In this document: in pieces, positions 36,301 through 45,853 of the stretch
How positions within the stretch are numbered: the first letter of the stretch is position 1
Layout of the letters: the number at the start of each line of letters is the position of its first letter
Source of the DNA: Candidatus Berkiella aquae
GTDB taxonomy: Bacteria > Pseudomonadota > Gammaproteobacteria > Berkiellales > Berkiellaceae
DNA length: 64,000 nucleotides
Direction of reading: 5' to 3'
Assembly (NCBI RefSeq): GCF_001431295.2
Contig: NZ_LKAJ02000001.1
Location: 2,418,001-2,482,000, forward strand
Made by a program: the position numbers and the translations under genes
The notes under the pieces: model-generated
Told to the model about the DNA's origin: nothing
The model's database searches: none
Seen by the model: only the letters and a program-made list of their open reading frames with translations

Positions 36301-36319
36301 ACACTAATCATATTAGTGT
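36301..36319. promoter_or_regulatory. Perfect 8-bp inverted repeat in a divergent promoter region
   Basis: ACACTAAT-CAT-ATTAGTGT is a perfect inverted repeat in the spacer between the DUF1328-like gene and the divergent histone H1-like gene. It is a candidate operator for either. Confidence 0.4.
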
Positions 36320-36409
36320 ATAAAGTATTCAATTTAACAATTTTCTGTGTTTTTACAGTAAATTTTTACTACACTCTTATATAGATATTAAAATATTAAG
36401 GGAAACAAC

Positions 36410-36742
36410 ATGCAAAAGCGAAAAAGTTCAGCAAAAACATCAAGTCAAAAAAGTAAAAAAAGAGCACCACATAAAAAAGCGACTAGCCCCCGAAAAAAAG
36501 CAGTAAGTAAGAAAAAAGCGGTTGCCAAAAAATCGGTATCCAAAGTACCTGCGAAGAGAAAAGTACCTGCCAAAAAAACGGCTGCTAAAAAGAAAACTTC
36601 TTTTGCTAAAAAGGCAAAAGATGCAATCATGGATGTACAAATTTTGACGCCAGCAATGAGAAAGAAAATTGAAAGCACGTTAATCGATCTGGAAAATGTC
36701 TTAAAGAAACTTGAAGCCAAAGCGATTAAAAAACTTTCTTGA
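36410..36742 (+). CDS. Histone H1-like lysine-rich nucleoid protein
   Basis: The 110-residue protein is very basic. Residues 1-70 consist of Lys/Ala/Ser/Pro repeats (KKAVSKKKAVAKKSV, VPAKRKVPAKKTAAKKK) as in bacterial histone H1-like proteins (AlgP, Hc1/Hc2, BpH1). The last 40 residues form a helical segment (LTPAMRKKIESTLIDLENV). It probably binds DNA non-specifically. The gene has a good ribosome binding site (AAGGGA). Whether it acts in the bacterial nucleoid or elsewhere cannot be judged from sequence. Confidence 0.75.
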   Translation: MQKRKSSAKTSSQKSKKRAPHKKATSPRKKAVSKKKAVAKKSVSKVPAKRKVPAKKTAAKKKTSFAKKAKDAIMDVQILTPAMRKKIESTLIDLENVLKKLEAKAIKKLS

Positions 36743-36749
36743 ATTAAGT

Positions 36750-37643
36750 TTAAGTCTGATAAAAACTAAATATGAGATTGGCGGCAATAACATAATTAAA
36801 GTTATGTTGATTGCCATTCCATGATTGTATCAGTGGAGCGCCTGCGCCGATTTGAAATATCAGCCATTTTGAAGAAATAAATAGGGAGGGTGTTACATAA
36901 ATAATATTTCCGCCTGAATTGCTATCTTTGATATTGGCTATTTGATTACGTTGGTTGAATTGCCCATCAAATTCAAGTATCCAAGCGAATATCCAGTCGG
37001 ATTGAATATTTAAAATATTTTTGCCGAAACCAAATTGATAAAGAAATTGATTGCCTGCTTTATATCCATCGTTTTCAGTCATTAACTCTAAGCCAAACGA
37101 AGTGAAATACAACCAATCGACATACGTGCGCGTAAAAGTAGCTCCCACCAATAATTCGGGTGCACCTAACCCTGTTGCAGGGTTCATATCACGATTACCG
37201 GTTGGAATGAAAATTCCCGTTAAAATCGTTGCTTGATCTTCATATTCTTTCGTTTGTTTATTATAAAAGGCCGATTCAAATTGTACTAAAGCATCTGAAA
37301 TTGATGAGGAATGATTATTATCGAGTTTGTATCTCACCGCAAACGGCATTTGTAGAAAAATAGAGATATTATCCGATATACCATATAAATAGGCTGGTGC
37401 CATCGTAGTTTGATATTGTTGATGACCTGCAAAATAAGTATTCATCATTGAATATTGAGATTGGTCAGTTGCTATAATGTTTGCTCCCAAACTCAAAAAC
37501 TGACCAGGTTGCTGTGAACCAGGTAATGCAAAATTACCCACTCTTGGGGGTTTATCTTTTTTCTGTTCTGGCTCAGGCTTATCAACTGCCAATAAATTGA
37601 TTGAGTAAATCAAACCTATTATTAACAGCATATATGCTTTCAT
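36750..37643 (-). CDS. Outer-membrane barrel protein of the phenol-degradation 'MetA-pathway' type
   Basis: The 297-residue exported protein has a signal peptide (MKAYMLLIIGLIYSINLLAV) and a mature part with repeated amphipathic strands. These include GISDNISIFLQMPFAVRYK, ATILTGIFIPTGN and GAPELLVGATFTRTYVDWLYF. This corresponds to the transporter/outer-membrane family PF13557, but the match is by eye. AAGGGAAG precedes the start. Its stop lies seven bases from the end of the convergent H1-like gene. Confidence 0.6.
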   Translation of the reverse strand: MKAYMLLIIGLIYSINLLAVDKPEPEQKKDKPPRVGNFALPGSQQPGQFLSLGANIIATDQSQYSMMNTYFAGHQQYQTTMAPAYLYGISDNISIFLQMPFAVRYKLDNNHSSSISDALVQFESAFYNKQTKEYEDQATILTGIFIPTGNRDMNPATGLGAPELLVGATFTRTYVDWLYFTSFGLELMTENDGYKAGNQFLYQFGFGKNILNIQSDWIFAWILEFDGQFNQRNQIANIKDSNSGGNIIYVTPSLFISSKWLIFQIGAGAPLIQSWNGNQHNFNYVIAANLIFSFYQT

Positions 37644-37706
37644 TCGCTTCCCTTGTTAGTTTAAAAACTATTTAAGTTTTCTTATTTGATTGCCTTCGCT
37701 ACGCTA

Positions 37707-37933
37707 ATATATCGAAAACACATCAAGAAGCGAAGCATCATTTGAAGTGTAACCCTACGCGATGGGGGTTATCAGGGGAAGAATCGCGATTTTCTCCCTG
37801 ATTGCGAGCGCAGAATCATTCTGCGCGTAGCATTCAAACAAGATATACCACTCGCTTGGGATTTAAAAATATCGCATCTTCAGGCACGAATGGTATATAT
37901 CGAAAACATCTCAAGATGCGAAGCATGACTTGA
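37707..37933. repeat. Direct repeat pair flanking palindromes
   Basis: Bases 37707-37745 and 37895-37933 are alike at about 34 of 39 positions (ATATATCGAAAACA ... GCGAAGCAT ... TTGA). The two palindromes of the region lie between them. The layout resembles a small repeat-bounded non-coding element, perhaps a MITE-like or REP-type unit. Confidence 0.55.
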
Positions 37934-37944
37934 TGAAAGAGCAT

Positions 37945-37968
37945 AAAAAAGGCTGCAGAGGCAGCCTT
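37945..37968 (-). terminator. Rho-independent terminator of the choloylglycine-hydrolase-family gene
   Basis: On the minus strand AAGGCTGC-CTCT-GCAGCCTT forms an 8-bp stem with a 4-base loop, followed by a T-run, 20 bases after the stop codon at 37989. Confidence 0.85.
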
Positions 37969-37988
37969 ATATAAAATGAATAATTAGC

Positions 37989-39071
37989 CTACTGAATATG
38001 TGTAATGTCTTTATATTCTGGTCCATGATCCATTTTAAAGATTTTGACTTCTTTAGAATCTAAATCAATCTTTTTCAAATCAATGACACGCACATCTTGA
38101 TTCAAATACGTTTTGAAATACAGTTTGAGATTTTTTAAATCAGACACATTAGTCCACTGTGTGTAATTTAAATAAGGCTTACCGTCGGGATCAATATCAC
38201 GAGTTGTCCCTATTGGAATATCGGTGTTATTGATAATATGCCAACTTAAATTCACCCCTTCTTCCGCTGTTTTCACCGGCAAAGCAGAAGACTGTATCGC
38301 CATTGAACGAATATAGCGTGAAGGAGGTGAATAATCTCCTGGCAAACCGTGCATTCCTTCCCCTTGACCTAAAGGCTCTAATTTGACACCTTCAATTTTC
38401 AAGCTTGGCAAGTTAGTGGCACTTAAATTCATATAATTTCTTAAATTGGTTAAATGCCAATCAAACTCGGGCGAATTGGTAATAACGCCTAATGGATTGT
38501 CATATATTTTCATACCATTTTGAACATATTCCACAACGATTTGATCGCCTGAGGCATCGGTAATTCGAAAATGTAAAGGGAACTTTCCTGGTAATCCTTG
38601 TGCAACACTATCAACCAGTACAATATCCTTGAGCCCTTTTCTCACTTCTTCAACGGTAGCAAAATTACCGGCAATCCAAGTTGGTAAAAAAGCTGCGGCG
38701 ATTGCTTTATTCGCGTTCTCTTTGGTTAATTTGTCATATTGAGCAAACCCAGGAAGATAAAATGCGCCAACATTAAGTCCCTTTTCATTAAATCCTTCCA
38801 CGATCATATTAAGGCCTAACGCATTGATGCCTAGTACTGCATATTTTTGGTTCCAGCTAGCGCCATTTTGGCCATCAGTGAATTTTACAGCTGTTTTAAA
38901 ACCACGGGGTATATAGATAGCATTGGAATCCATGGGCATTGCAAATTCCATGGTACGAGTCGAAATCACGGTCCCATCTGTGGTTTTAACGGTGACCCCC
39001 GTACAAGCATTTGCTATTGGCAAGCTGACAAAGCCTACATAGGTAATGATAAAGGCGTGTGATAATTTCAT
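37989..39071 (-). CDS. Exported choloylglycine hydrolase / linear amide C-N hydrolase
   Basis: The 360-residue Ntn-hydrolase is of the conjugated-bile-acid-hydrolase/penicillin-acylase family. The start at 39071 (MKLSHAF) was chosen because GAGG lies eight bases upstream and a signal peptide follows, cut at NA|CTGVTV. The new N-terminal Cys23 is the catalytic nucleophile. Conserved downstream segments include RTMEFAM, NEKGLNVGAFYLPG and VEYVQNGMKIYDNPLGVITNSP. The protein is probably periplasmic or secreted. It would hydrolyse an amide, such as bile salts, N-acyl homoserine lactones or related lipids; the substrate cannot be decided. It is divergent from the ankyrin/RasGEF-like gene. Confidence 0.85.
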   Translation of the reverse strand: MKLSHAFIITYVGFVSLPIANACTGVTVKTTDGTVISTRTMEFAMPMDSNAIYIPRGFKTAVKFTDGQNGASWNQKYAVLGINALGLNMIVEGFNEKGLNVGAFYLPGFAQYDKLTKENANKAIAAAFLPTWIAGNFATVEEVRKGLKDIVLVDSVAQGLPGKFPLHFRITDASGDQIVVEYVQNGMKIYDNPLGVITNSPEFDWHLTNLRNYMNLSATNLPSLKIEGVKLEPLGQGEGMHGLPGDYSPPSRYIRSMAIQSSALPVKTAEEGVNLSWHIINNTDIPIGTTRDIDPDGKPYLNYTQWTNVSDLKNLKLYFKTYLNQDVRVIDLKKIDLDSKEVKIFKMDHGPEYKDITHIQ

Positions 39072-39144
39072 TTGCATAACCTCGTGGCGAAATAAAATAA
39101 AGCTTAGAAGATTAAGTTCATTTTTGTGCAGCAAAACAAAAAAC

Positions 39145-39173
39145 TTGACAGCCTCACTGCAATTAAATACAGA
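39145..39173 (+). promoter_or_regulatory. Candidate promoter of the ankyrin/RasGEF-like gene
   Basis: TTGACA (39145-39150) lies 17 bases from TACAGA (39168-39173), which gives a consensus -35 with an acceptable -10 and optimal spacing, about 65 bases before the start codon. Confidence 0.45.
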
Positions 39174-39237
39174 GATTAAAATATCACTAATTACTTGTTT
39201 CGTAATAGTTCTATAATTGATCCCATATGAAAATGGT

Positions 39238-42033
39238 ATGGGGCTAAGAACAATGATTTCAGGTAGTGATGATGGTCAAGTTATAAAACTCAAAGAACTT
39301 TTTGAAAAACACGAAGAAAAAGCCATATGGGATTTTATTAAGAAAAATCCTGAAGCAGTGAATTGCCGATTTTTAGTTGAAAGAAATATATTACAGATGG
39401 CAATTACAAAAAAAATGCCTTTATTGATAGAAAAATTAATTACCAATCATCCTAAACTGATTCATGAGTTTGATCGAATCCATCAAGGGATCTTTCATCA
39501 TGCTGTTAATTGTTATGACCCTCATATTATGCAAATGCTCATTACAGCAGCGCCAGAACTGATTAATCATCAACGTCAAGATGGTAAGACAGCACTTCAT
39601 CTTGCAATGAATGCGCAAAATGAACTTGCAGTACAACAATTAGTGCTGGCCAAAGCCAATATATACATTGCTGATATTCAAGAAATAACGCCCTATTCGC
39701 TCGTCAATGGTAACCCTATACTCTTAAAAGCCATGTGTTGTTGGTCACAGGTACTACAACCCCCCCCACAAGAAGAGCCTCTATCTGAAGTCATTATTAA
39801 TGACATTAAAAATTTATCACGTAAATTCGCACTTCTTAAAATAAATCCTGTTAAACCATTAACAGACCCCACTATTAGCGCCGATAGATTTCGAACCTCC
39901 ATTATCATGGATAAGGTAGATACCTCGCTCTCCTTAGAGATGATTGACGATTGGGATGTTATTAAATTAAAGGAATATCTAACAGAGGGTGGTGATCCCA
40001 ATATCTTGGTTATTTTTGGTAGACCACTCATATTGCATTTATTTTTAAGAGCAACTACCCAGTGCAGCAAAACAGATGATTATGATTGCATGGAAGCCCA
40101 ACTTTTTTATCTGTTACTAAAACATGCATTGCTCGATAAGTCAGGTAGTAATGCCAATCAATGCATTCAAGAGCATTTAGTCGAAAATGCACCCGTTAAA
40201 ATGCAATTACTACACCATGCACAACGACATATGAGTCAAGAGCTTGGGATAATGAGAACGTATTACCATCAACAAGTTAAATCATTAGAAACAGAATTTG
40301 ATAATATATTATTATTCGCAGGATTACATCAATTACAACGTGCTAATCAAAATAACACAAAAGCCCCCAATGAAGTTTCTGAATTAACCAGACCCCAAAA
40401 GATTCTAGAGAAGCTCTGTATGGGGAGCATGCCATATAATAAAGAAAGAACCTTTAACACACGGTATATCTCTAACATGATAAACGGCTTATTAAGCCAA
40501 ACGACAGCAAAAAAAATGATTGCGCATATTAAAAAAATATGGCCAAATTTTGACTCCGAGCAAAAACTCATTGCCAATTTTATTATTAAAGAACTTGTCA
40601 TTATTGATTTTTACCGCCATAGCCAAACAATCGACAAAAAACACATCCTCTTTTTATTAGAAGATAACAAAAAAACGTTTCCACTACATGCGCCTAAATT
40701 AAATGCATTTTTCAACAATCTATTTCATTTTAGCGACAGTATGAATAAGCATCCTATTTACATTAATCATACACTACTAGAAATCTGGAGAAGAGAATTA
40801 ATTATTGCTCCTTCACTAACCTCCTTTAGAGAATTAGTTACCAATGCCACAAATTCACCACTCAAAGCACGAATGGCTTATGTAAAGCAAATTGCCAATG
40901 AAATCAATGCACTTACCTTGGCAGGGTATCAAGCGATTAGAATCGAAGAGCTTTATGATAAGAAATGGTCTGACATCAACACTCAAAACGATGCCCCAAA
41001 TATTATGAGATGTATTGATATCAGTAACAAACTATCTTTTTATATTCAAGAGATGATAGTCAGCGCTGAAAATGTTCAAGCCGCAGCCCGGGTTTTTGAA
41101 TTATTTATACTCGTTGCGATGGAACTCTGTACAACGAATAACCATCCTGGGCCTAATATATCTGCTGCTTTTGCTATTATGAATGCGTTTAATACAGCAG
41201 TGACGGGTCGATTGACAAAACCTTTGCAAGCTATCGACAAAGATATTGATAAAAAATTACAACAATTAAACAAATTTGCGAAGCCTAGTAAAAATTTCAA
41301 ATGGTTGCGTCTGACTGAATTAGCACACCCTACTACCTTACCCTATTTAGGGAAAATGCTATCCGATGTGACTTTTATTTACGATGGCAATCCAAATTTA
41401 ACAATGATGTGTGAAGTTCTGGGTTCAAAATTGAGGCAATTTTCTCAGTTACAACGCGCAATATCGTCTGTTACTTCATTGCCGACTACAGATATTGATC
41501 AATTTCTTGGAACACATGTATTTTTGAACGAAGATGAACTCTACAAACGCTCTTGTACATTGCTTCCTCCTGACATTATGATTGACTCACTTTCAATTTC
41601 ACAACTCATTAATAGCATCGAAAGATATATCCATAAAGAGATACTTCCCCATATTATTTGGAAAAGCAAGAGATTTGAAGGGCCCGCTATGATAAACCCT
41701 ATTTGTCAATGTCTTGGAAATCATCTACAGACTATGCAAAAAGGAGCGACCTTAAAAGAAGATATTGTAAGATCCAAAAAAATGATTGGTGATCTTGTTT
41801 CGCTGATTAACAAGCATTATCCAGAAGCTACTTTAGAATATGCAACGTATATTGCTCAAATTCATGAACTAGAAAACATGACTGATTCCACGGTATCAGA
41901 CCCAAATATCAGTATCAGCGGTTCTGAAGCATTAATTTTTACTTCATTAGAGGAAAGTGCCACCTTACCGCCACAGCAATTGCAAAAGAAACATACGCTT
42001 TCTTTTGGTAATCTTAGAAAGAGTCATAAATAA
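39238..42033 (+). CDS. Ankyrin-repeat protein with RasGEF (CDC25)-like domain, putative effector
   Basis: About 931 residues. Residues about 20-160 hold ankyrin-like repeats (GIFHHAVNCYDPHIMQMLI, GKTALHLAMNAQNELAVQQL). After a long helical middle, residues about 570-790 match the RasGEF layout. Visible there are a helix resembling VFELFILVAMELCTTNNH, then ISAAFAIMNAFNTAVTGRLT, a KLQQLNKFAKPSKNFKWLR core, and TLPYLGKMLSDVTFIYDGNP (the family's 'P.LG.yL.Dl.f..eG.P'). RasGEFs load GTP onto Ras-type host GTPases. Legionella LegG2 is a known RasGEF effector. The match is motif-based. ATG 39238 is chosen; ATG 39253 and an upstream TTG are alternatives. Confidence 0.65.
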   Translation: MGLRTMISGSDDGQVIKLKELFEKHEEKAIWDFIKKNPEAVNCRFLVERNILQMAITKKMPLLIEKLITNHPKLIHEFDRIHQGIFHHAVNCYDPHIMQMLITAAPELINHQRQDGKTALHLAMNAQNELAVQQLVLAKANIYIADIQEITPYSLVNGNPILLKAMCCWSQVLQPPPQEEPLSEVIINDIKNLSRKFALLKINPVKPLTDPTISADRFRTSIIMDKVDTSLSLEMIDDWDVIKLKEYLTEGGDPNILVIFGRPLILHLFLRATTQCSKTDDYDCMEAQLFYLLLKHALLDKSGSNANQCIQEHLVENAPVKMQLLHHAQRHMSQELGIMRTYYHQQVKSLETEFDNILLFAGLHQLQRANQNNTKAPNEVSELTRPQKILEKLCMGSMPYNKERTFNTRYISNMINGLLSQTTAKKMIAHIKKIWPNFDSEQKLIANFIIKELVIIDFYRHSQTIDKKHILFLLEDNKKTFPLHAPKLNAFFNNLFHFSDSMNKHPIYINHTLLEIWRRELIIAPSLTSFRELVTNATNSPLKARMAYVKQIANEINALTLAGYQAIRIEELYDKKWSDINTQNDAPNIMRCIDISNKLSFYIQEMIVSAENVQAAARVFELFILVAMELCTTNNHPGPNISAAFAIMNAFNTAVTGRLTKPLQAIDKDIDKKLQQLNKFAKPSKNFKWLRLTELAHPTTLPYLGKMLSDVTFIYDGNPNLTMMCEVLGSKLRQFSQLQRAISSVTSLPTTDIDQFLGTHVFLNEDELYKRSCTLLPPDIMIDSLSISQLINSIERYIHKEILPHIIWKSKRFEGPAMINPICQCLGNHLQTMQKGATLKEDIVRSKKMIGDLVSLINKHYPEATLEYATYIAQIHELENMTDSTVSDPNISISGSEALIFTSLEESATLPPQQLQKKHTLSFGNLRKSHK

Positions 42034-42042
42034 TAAATTGGT

Positions 42043-42066
42043 TTGTAGCAGATTACTCTGCTACAA
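42043..42066. terminator. Hairpin between convergent ankyrin/RasGEF-like and argH genes
   Basis: TTGTAGCAG (42043-42051) pairs with CTGCTACAA (42058-42066) around a 6-base loop. It overlaps the last codons of argH and follows the plus-strand stop by nine bases. There is no T-run, so function is uncertain. Confidence 0.4.
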
Positions 42067-43357
42067 GCCAAAGCTGATGTTGTTTAATTTTAGCCAAACT
42101 AAATTCAAGCCCTAGATTCCCTGTCGCTCCCATATGGGTTTTCGATAAAATATTTTCTACCGGATCACAAAATGCAACTTCATCTAGTTCATTGGCTACT
42201 TTTTTATAGGCATCCCGAAAGGGTATACCTTCTCGTACTAACGATAACACTTTATCGGTTGCAAATAATTCAGTTGTAAATGAGCCAATACATTGCTCTT
42301 TATCTACTTCTAACTCAGCAAATATGCTTGCAAATACCTTTAGCGATAACCGTGTGACTTCGAATCCTTGCATGAGAGGTCTTTTCGTTTCTTGGAAATC
42401 TCTATTATAGCCAGAAGGTAAACCTCTAATAATTTCCAACACTTGAAAAAGCATACCTTGCACCGTTGCCGATTTTGCTCTAATCAGTTCTAACGGGCAT
42501 GGATTACGTTTTTGTGGCATTAAACTGCTACCTGGGCAAAATTTTTCAGGCAAGATAAAATAACCAAATTCAGGCGCACAAAATAGTATGATATCGGTTG
42601 ATATCTTACTTAAATCATTCATCACTTGTACCAAACCACTTAGAATGACTGATTCAAATTTACCACGGCTATTGTTAACATATAATACATTATTTTGAAC
42701 CCGATCAAATCCTAATAGCACGCTAGTATATTGTCTATCAATGTCTAAAGAAACGCCATAGCTTGCAGCTGATCCTAAAGGGCACTGATTAATTAACTGA
42801 TAAGCATTTTTTAACAATTCGATATTATCTAAAAATGATTCAACAAATGCACCCGCCCAAAGCCCAACGGATGAGGGCATTGCACGTTGGAAATGCGTTC
42901 TCCCAGGTATAGGTACCTGTTGATGCTTTTTCGCAAATTGATATAACACTTCACAAACATTAAGTGCTTCAGCTATAATCTGAACTAAATTGTCCTTGGC
43001 ATATAATCTCATATCCAGCAAAACTTGATCATTTCTCGAGCGAGCAGTATGAAGTTTTTTTCCAAGATCCCCTAATTTAGCAATTAATGCATTTTCAATC
43101 GCGGTATGAACGTCTTCATCTTGAAATTGAATAATAAATTTTCCTGCCTTATTTAGTTCAATGATGGATAGAAGCTCTTGTGTTAACTGCTCACACTCTG
43201 TAACAGTCAAAACACCAATTTTATTGAGCATTTTTGCATGGGCTATGCTGCCCATACAATCATAATCAATCAAGCTCTGATCTAAATAAGGATCATCCCC
43301 AGTCATGAATGTTTCAACTAGCTGATCGAGTTGGTAACCCTTCTCCCACAGTTTCAT
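42053..43357 (-). CDS. argH: Argininosuccinate lyase
   Basis: The 434-residue protein splits argininosuccinate into arginine and fumarate, the last step of arginine synthesis. Family signatures are present: [22 protein letters not shown], and the flexible loop [11 protein letters not shown] with the catalytic Ser. It is about 25 residues shorter than typical ArgH, with a shorter N-terminus (starts [17 protein letters not shown], without the usual WGGRF). Its ATG overlaps the argG stop (ATGA), so translation is coupled. Confidence 0.95.
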   Translation of the reverse strand: MKLWEKGYQLDQLVETFMTGDDPYLDQSLIDYDCMGSIAHAKMLNKIGVLTVTECEQLTQELLSIIELNKAGKFIIQFQDEDVHTAIENALIAKLGDLGKKLHTARSRNDQVLLDMRLYAKDNLVQIIAEALNVCEVLYQFAKKHQQVPIPGRTHFQRAMPSSVGLWAGAFVESFLDNIELLKNAYQLINQCPLGSAASYGVSLDIDRQYTSVLLGFDRVQNNVLYVNNSRGKFESVILSGLVQVMNDLSKISTDIILFCAPEFGYFILPEKFCPGSSLMPQKRNPCPLELIRAKSATVQGMLFQVLEIIRGLPSGYNRDFQETKRPLMQGFEVTRLSLKVFASIFAELEVDKEQCIGSFTTELFATDKVLSLVREGIPFRDAYKKVANELDEVAFCDPVENILSKTHMGATGNLGLEFSLAKIKQHQLWLVAE

Positions 43358-44562
43358 AGTATACCCTGTTTATTTTGCGTTAAACCATAAAGCATCGCAG
43401 GTAATGAATAGATATTGATAAACCCTGATGCATCCGCTTGATTAAAAATTTCATCTTCTTCAAACGTTGCTAAACCGGCATGATATAAACTATGTGGTGA
43501 AGTCACCCCTTTAAACAAGGCATGCCCTTTATATAGTTTTAATTTTACCTGTCCTGTAACATTCTGTTGTGTTTTATTCACAAAAGCATCTAACGCTTCT
43601 TTCGCTAGTGAAAACCATCTCCCTTCATAAATCATATTGGCATAAGACTGCTGGAGAGATTGCTTTAAATGTAACGTTGCTCGATCTAAACATAGACTTT
43701 CTAATATTTTATGTGCTTTATGTAACAGCATTCCTGCAGGAAACTCATAAACTCCTCGACATTTCATACCAACCAATCGATTCTCGACCATATCTACCAC
43801 ACCAATACCGTGAGCGCCCGCCTTTTTGTTTAGCCATTGAATCAATTGAATCGACGAGAGGTTCTCACCATTAATGCCAACCGGTATTCCATTGGCAAAA
43901 TCAACCGTAATAACCTCAGACTCTTCTGGCGCAGCTTCAATTGAGTTTGTCATTAATAACAAATCATCGGGATATCCTGATGAGGGATCTTCCAATACAC
44001 CACCTTCATGTGAAACATACCAAATGTTTCTATCTCGTGAATACGGCGCTTTTGGCGTTACGGGAATTTCAATACCATGGTTTTGAGCATAAGCGATCGC
44101 TTCTTGTCGCGATCTAATTGTCCATTCTCGCCAAGGGGCAATAATTTTCAATTCTGGCGCAAGTGCTTTAACTGCATACTCTATTCGCACTTGATCATTA
44201 CCTTTTCCGGTTGCGCCATGTGCAATAGCCTCCGCATTTTCTTGTTTAGCGATTTCCACGAGTTTTTGGGCAATTAATGATCGTGAAATTGTGCCAAGAA
44301 GATATTGATCTTCATAAAGTGCACTGGATTTTAACATGGGGAAAAGATAATGGGTAATAAACTCTGATTGCACATCCAATAAAAATGCCTTGCTTGCCCC
44401 ACTTTTTAATGCTTTTTGTTGGATACCCTGTAAATCCTCTTCTTGACCTAAATCACATATCACTGCAATAATTTCTGCATGATAGTTTTCTTTTAACCAA
44501 GAGATCATCACTGAAGTATCAAGGCCACCTGAATAAGCTAAGACAATTTTGTTAATCAACAT
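43354..44562 (-). CDS. argG: Argininosuccinate synthase
   Basis: The 402-residue enzyme joins citrulline and aspartate using ATP. It shows the N-type ATP pyrophosphatase motif [11 protein letters not shown], plus [17 protein letters not shown], and [17 protein letters not shown]-like context around SPYSRD. The start at 44562 ([13 protein letters not shown]) follows TAGGAG by six bases. It begins nine bases after the stop of the ABC-transporter ATPase gene, in one operon with argH and the importer. Confidence 0.96.
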   Translation of the reverse strand: MLINKIVLAYSGGLDTSVMISWLKENYHAEIIAVICDLGQEEDLQGIQQKALKSGASKAFLLDVQSEFITHYLFPMLKSSALYEDQYLLGTISRSLIAQKLVEIAKQENAEAIAHGATGKGNDQVRIEYAVKALAPELKIIAPWREWTIRSRQEAIAYAQNHGIEIPVTPKAPYSRDRNIWYVSHEGGVLEDPSSGYPDDLLLMTNSIEAAPEESEVITVDFANGIPVGINGENLSSIQLIQWLNKKAGAHGIGVVDMVENRLVGMKCRGVYEFPAGMLLHKAHKILESLCLDRATLHLKQSLQQSYANMIYEGRWFSLAKEALDAFVNKTQQNVTGQVKLKLYKGHALFKGVTSPHSLYHAGLATFEEDEIFNQADASGFINIYSLPAMLYGLTQNKQGIL

Positions 44563-44571
44563 GGTCAACTC

Positions 44572-45225
44572 CTAATATAGATTTTTTATAATATTGATTG
44601 GATCTGATAATTGTGAAATATCAAACTCTAAGACTTTTAAATCACTTTTAAGAACAACAATTCTTTTTGCAATACGTGTTAAAAACGCTAAATCATGAGA
44701 AGCAATCACCATAGTGACCCCCATGGCATGAACTGATTGTAATAATTGAACAACATCGTCAATCGTTGCCACGTCTAATCCAGAAGTAGGTTCATCACAA
44801 AGTAAAATATCTGGTTTCATCATGAGACAACGTGCTAATGCAACTCTTTGTTTTTGCCCACCTGATAGCTCTGCTGGATAATGATTAGTTTTACTTTCTA
44901 GTCCCAACAGTTTTAGTAAATTTAATGCTTCTTTTTCAGACTCTTTATTACCAAATACAATATTCGGTGCGTAAATCAGATTCTCTAATACGGTCATATG
45001 CGGAAATAATTGGAAGTCTTGAAACATAAAAGTACAAGTTCCTGAATACTCAATTTTCCCTGAATCAATGCTTTCAAGTTTTTGGATGCAACGTAACAAT
45101 GTCGATTTCCCACCACCAGAAGGGCCTGCTAAACCCGTAATGCTGCCTTTTTCGATGCTAATATCGACATTTTTTAATATTGGAGTTTGTGAGAATTGCT
45201 TTGTTACATTAGAGAGCTTTAACAT
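44572..45225 (-). CDS. Polar amino-acid ABC importer, ATP-binding protein
   Basis: The 217-residue ATPase has Walker A GPSGGGKST, the Q-loop in FMFQDFQLFPHM, signature LSGGQKQRVALARCL, Walker B ILLCDEPTSGLD and a switch His in IASHDLAFL. It belongs to the GlnQ/ArtP/HisP branch. GGGGGA precedes the start. It overlaps the permease gene by 17 bases, and argG follows directly, which strongly suggests arginine or citrulline as cargo. Confidence 0.93.
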   Translation of the reverse strand: MLKLSNVTKQFSQTPILKNVDISIEKGSITGLAGPSGGGKSTLLRCIQKLESIDSGKIEYSGTCTFMFQDFQLFPHMTVLENLIYAPNIVFGNKESEKEALNLLKLLGLESKTNHYPAELSGGQKQRVALARCLMMKPDILLCDEPTSGLDVATIDDVVQLLQSVHAMGVTMVIASHDLAFLTRIAKRIVVLKSDLKVLEFDISQLSDPINIIKNLY

Positions 45226-45853
45226 AGTTCCCCCTTTTTTCTATTCTTTTGCTCAATGATTCAATTAATAAAATGAGTAAGTAATAATAAATACCAGCAA
45301 TACAAATAGGGGTAAAATAAGTAAATTGCTCTGCCGCAATAGATTGAGCTCTTCGCATCAAATCCATGCCCCCAAGTGTAGAAATAAGCGCCGTTTCTTT
45401 CAATAAAGTAATCATTTCATTGATTAAAGCGGGGAAAATATTTCTTAATACCTGAGGTAAAATAATATCTTTCCAGAGAGGCCAATGGGGAATTTGTAAT
45501 GTTTGAGCGGCTTCAAATTGCCCTTTGGGTAAACTCTCAATCCCCGCTCTGAGGATTTCTGCAATATAAGCAGAGCTATTTAAACCTAACGTAACGATAC
45601 CTGCGGCCAGAATCGAAAATTTAATATTTAAGGCACTTGGCACAGCAAAATAAATGAAGCTTAGCTGTAAAATTAAGGGAGTTCCTCGCGCAATGGAAAT
45701 ATATCGATTGATAGCAGCAACAAGCCATCCTTTATATTTACAAATAGCAAGGCTTGATCCTAGTATCAACCCAATCAGCATGCCACCCATTAAAAGCTCT
45801 ATAGTCAAAATAATACCTTGACCAATGTACATGGCATTTTCTAATAACATCAT
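45209..45853 (-). CDS. Polar amino-acid ABC importer, permease
   Basis: The 214-residue inner-membrane protein has about five hydrophobic helices and the HisMQ-type signature. Diagnostic segments are YISIARGTPLILQLSFIYFA, AYIAEILRAGIESLPKGQFEAA and the EAA loop continuing into LPQVLRNIFPALINEMITLLKET. It works with the overlapping ATPase and the binding protein encoded just upstream (4-base ATGA overlap). Confidence 0.94.
   Translation of the reverse strand: MMLLENAMYIGQGIILTIELLMGGMLIGLILGSSLAICKYKGWLVAAINRYISIARGTPLILQLSFIYFAVPSALNIKFSILAAGIVTLGLNSSAYIAEILRAGIESLPKGQFEAAQTLQIPHWPLWKDIILPQVLRNIFPALINEMITLLKETALISTLGGMDLMRRAQSIAAEQFTYFTPICIAGIYYYLLILLIESLSKRIEKRGNYVKAL

Larger units (their letters stand above)
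37644..37988. other. 345-base intergenic region with repeats and a terminator
   Basis: No gene. It contains a 39-base direct repeat at 37707 and 37895, an imperfect palindrome around 37768-37799 (arms ATCAGGG/CCCTGAT), and a perfect hairpin GCGCAGAAT-C-ATTCTGCGC near 37809-37827. The terminator of the hydrolase gene lies at 37945-37968. G+C content is higher than nearby. Confidence 0.6.
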
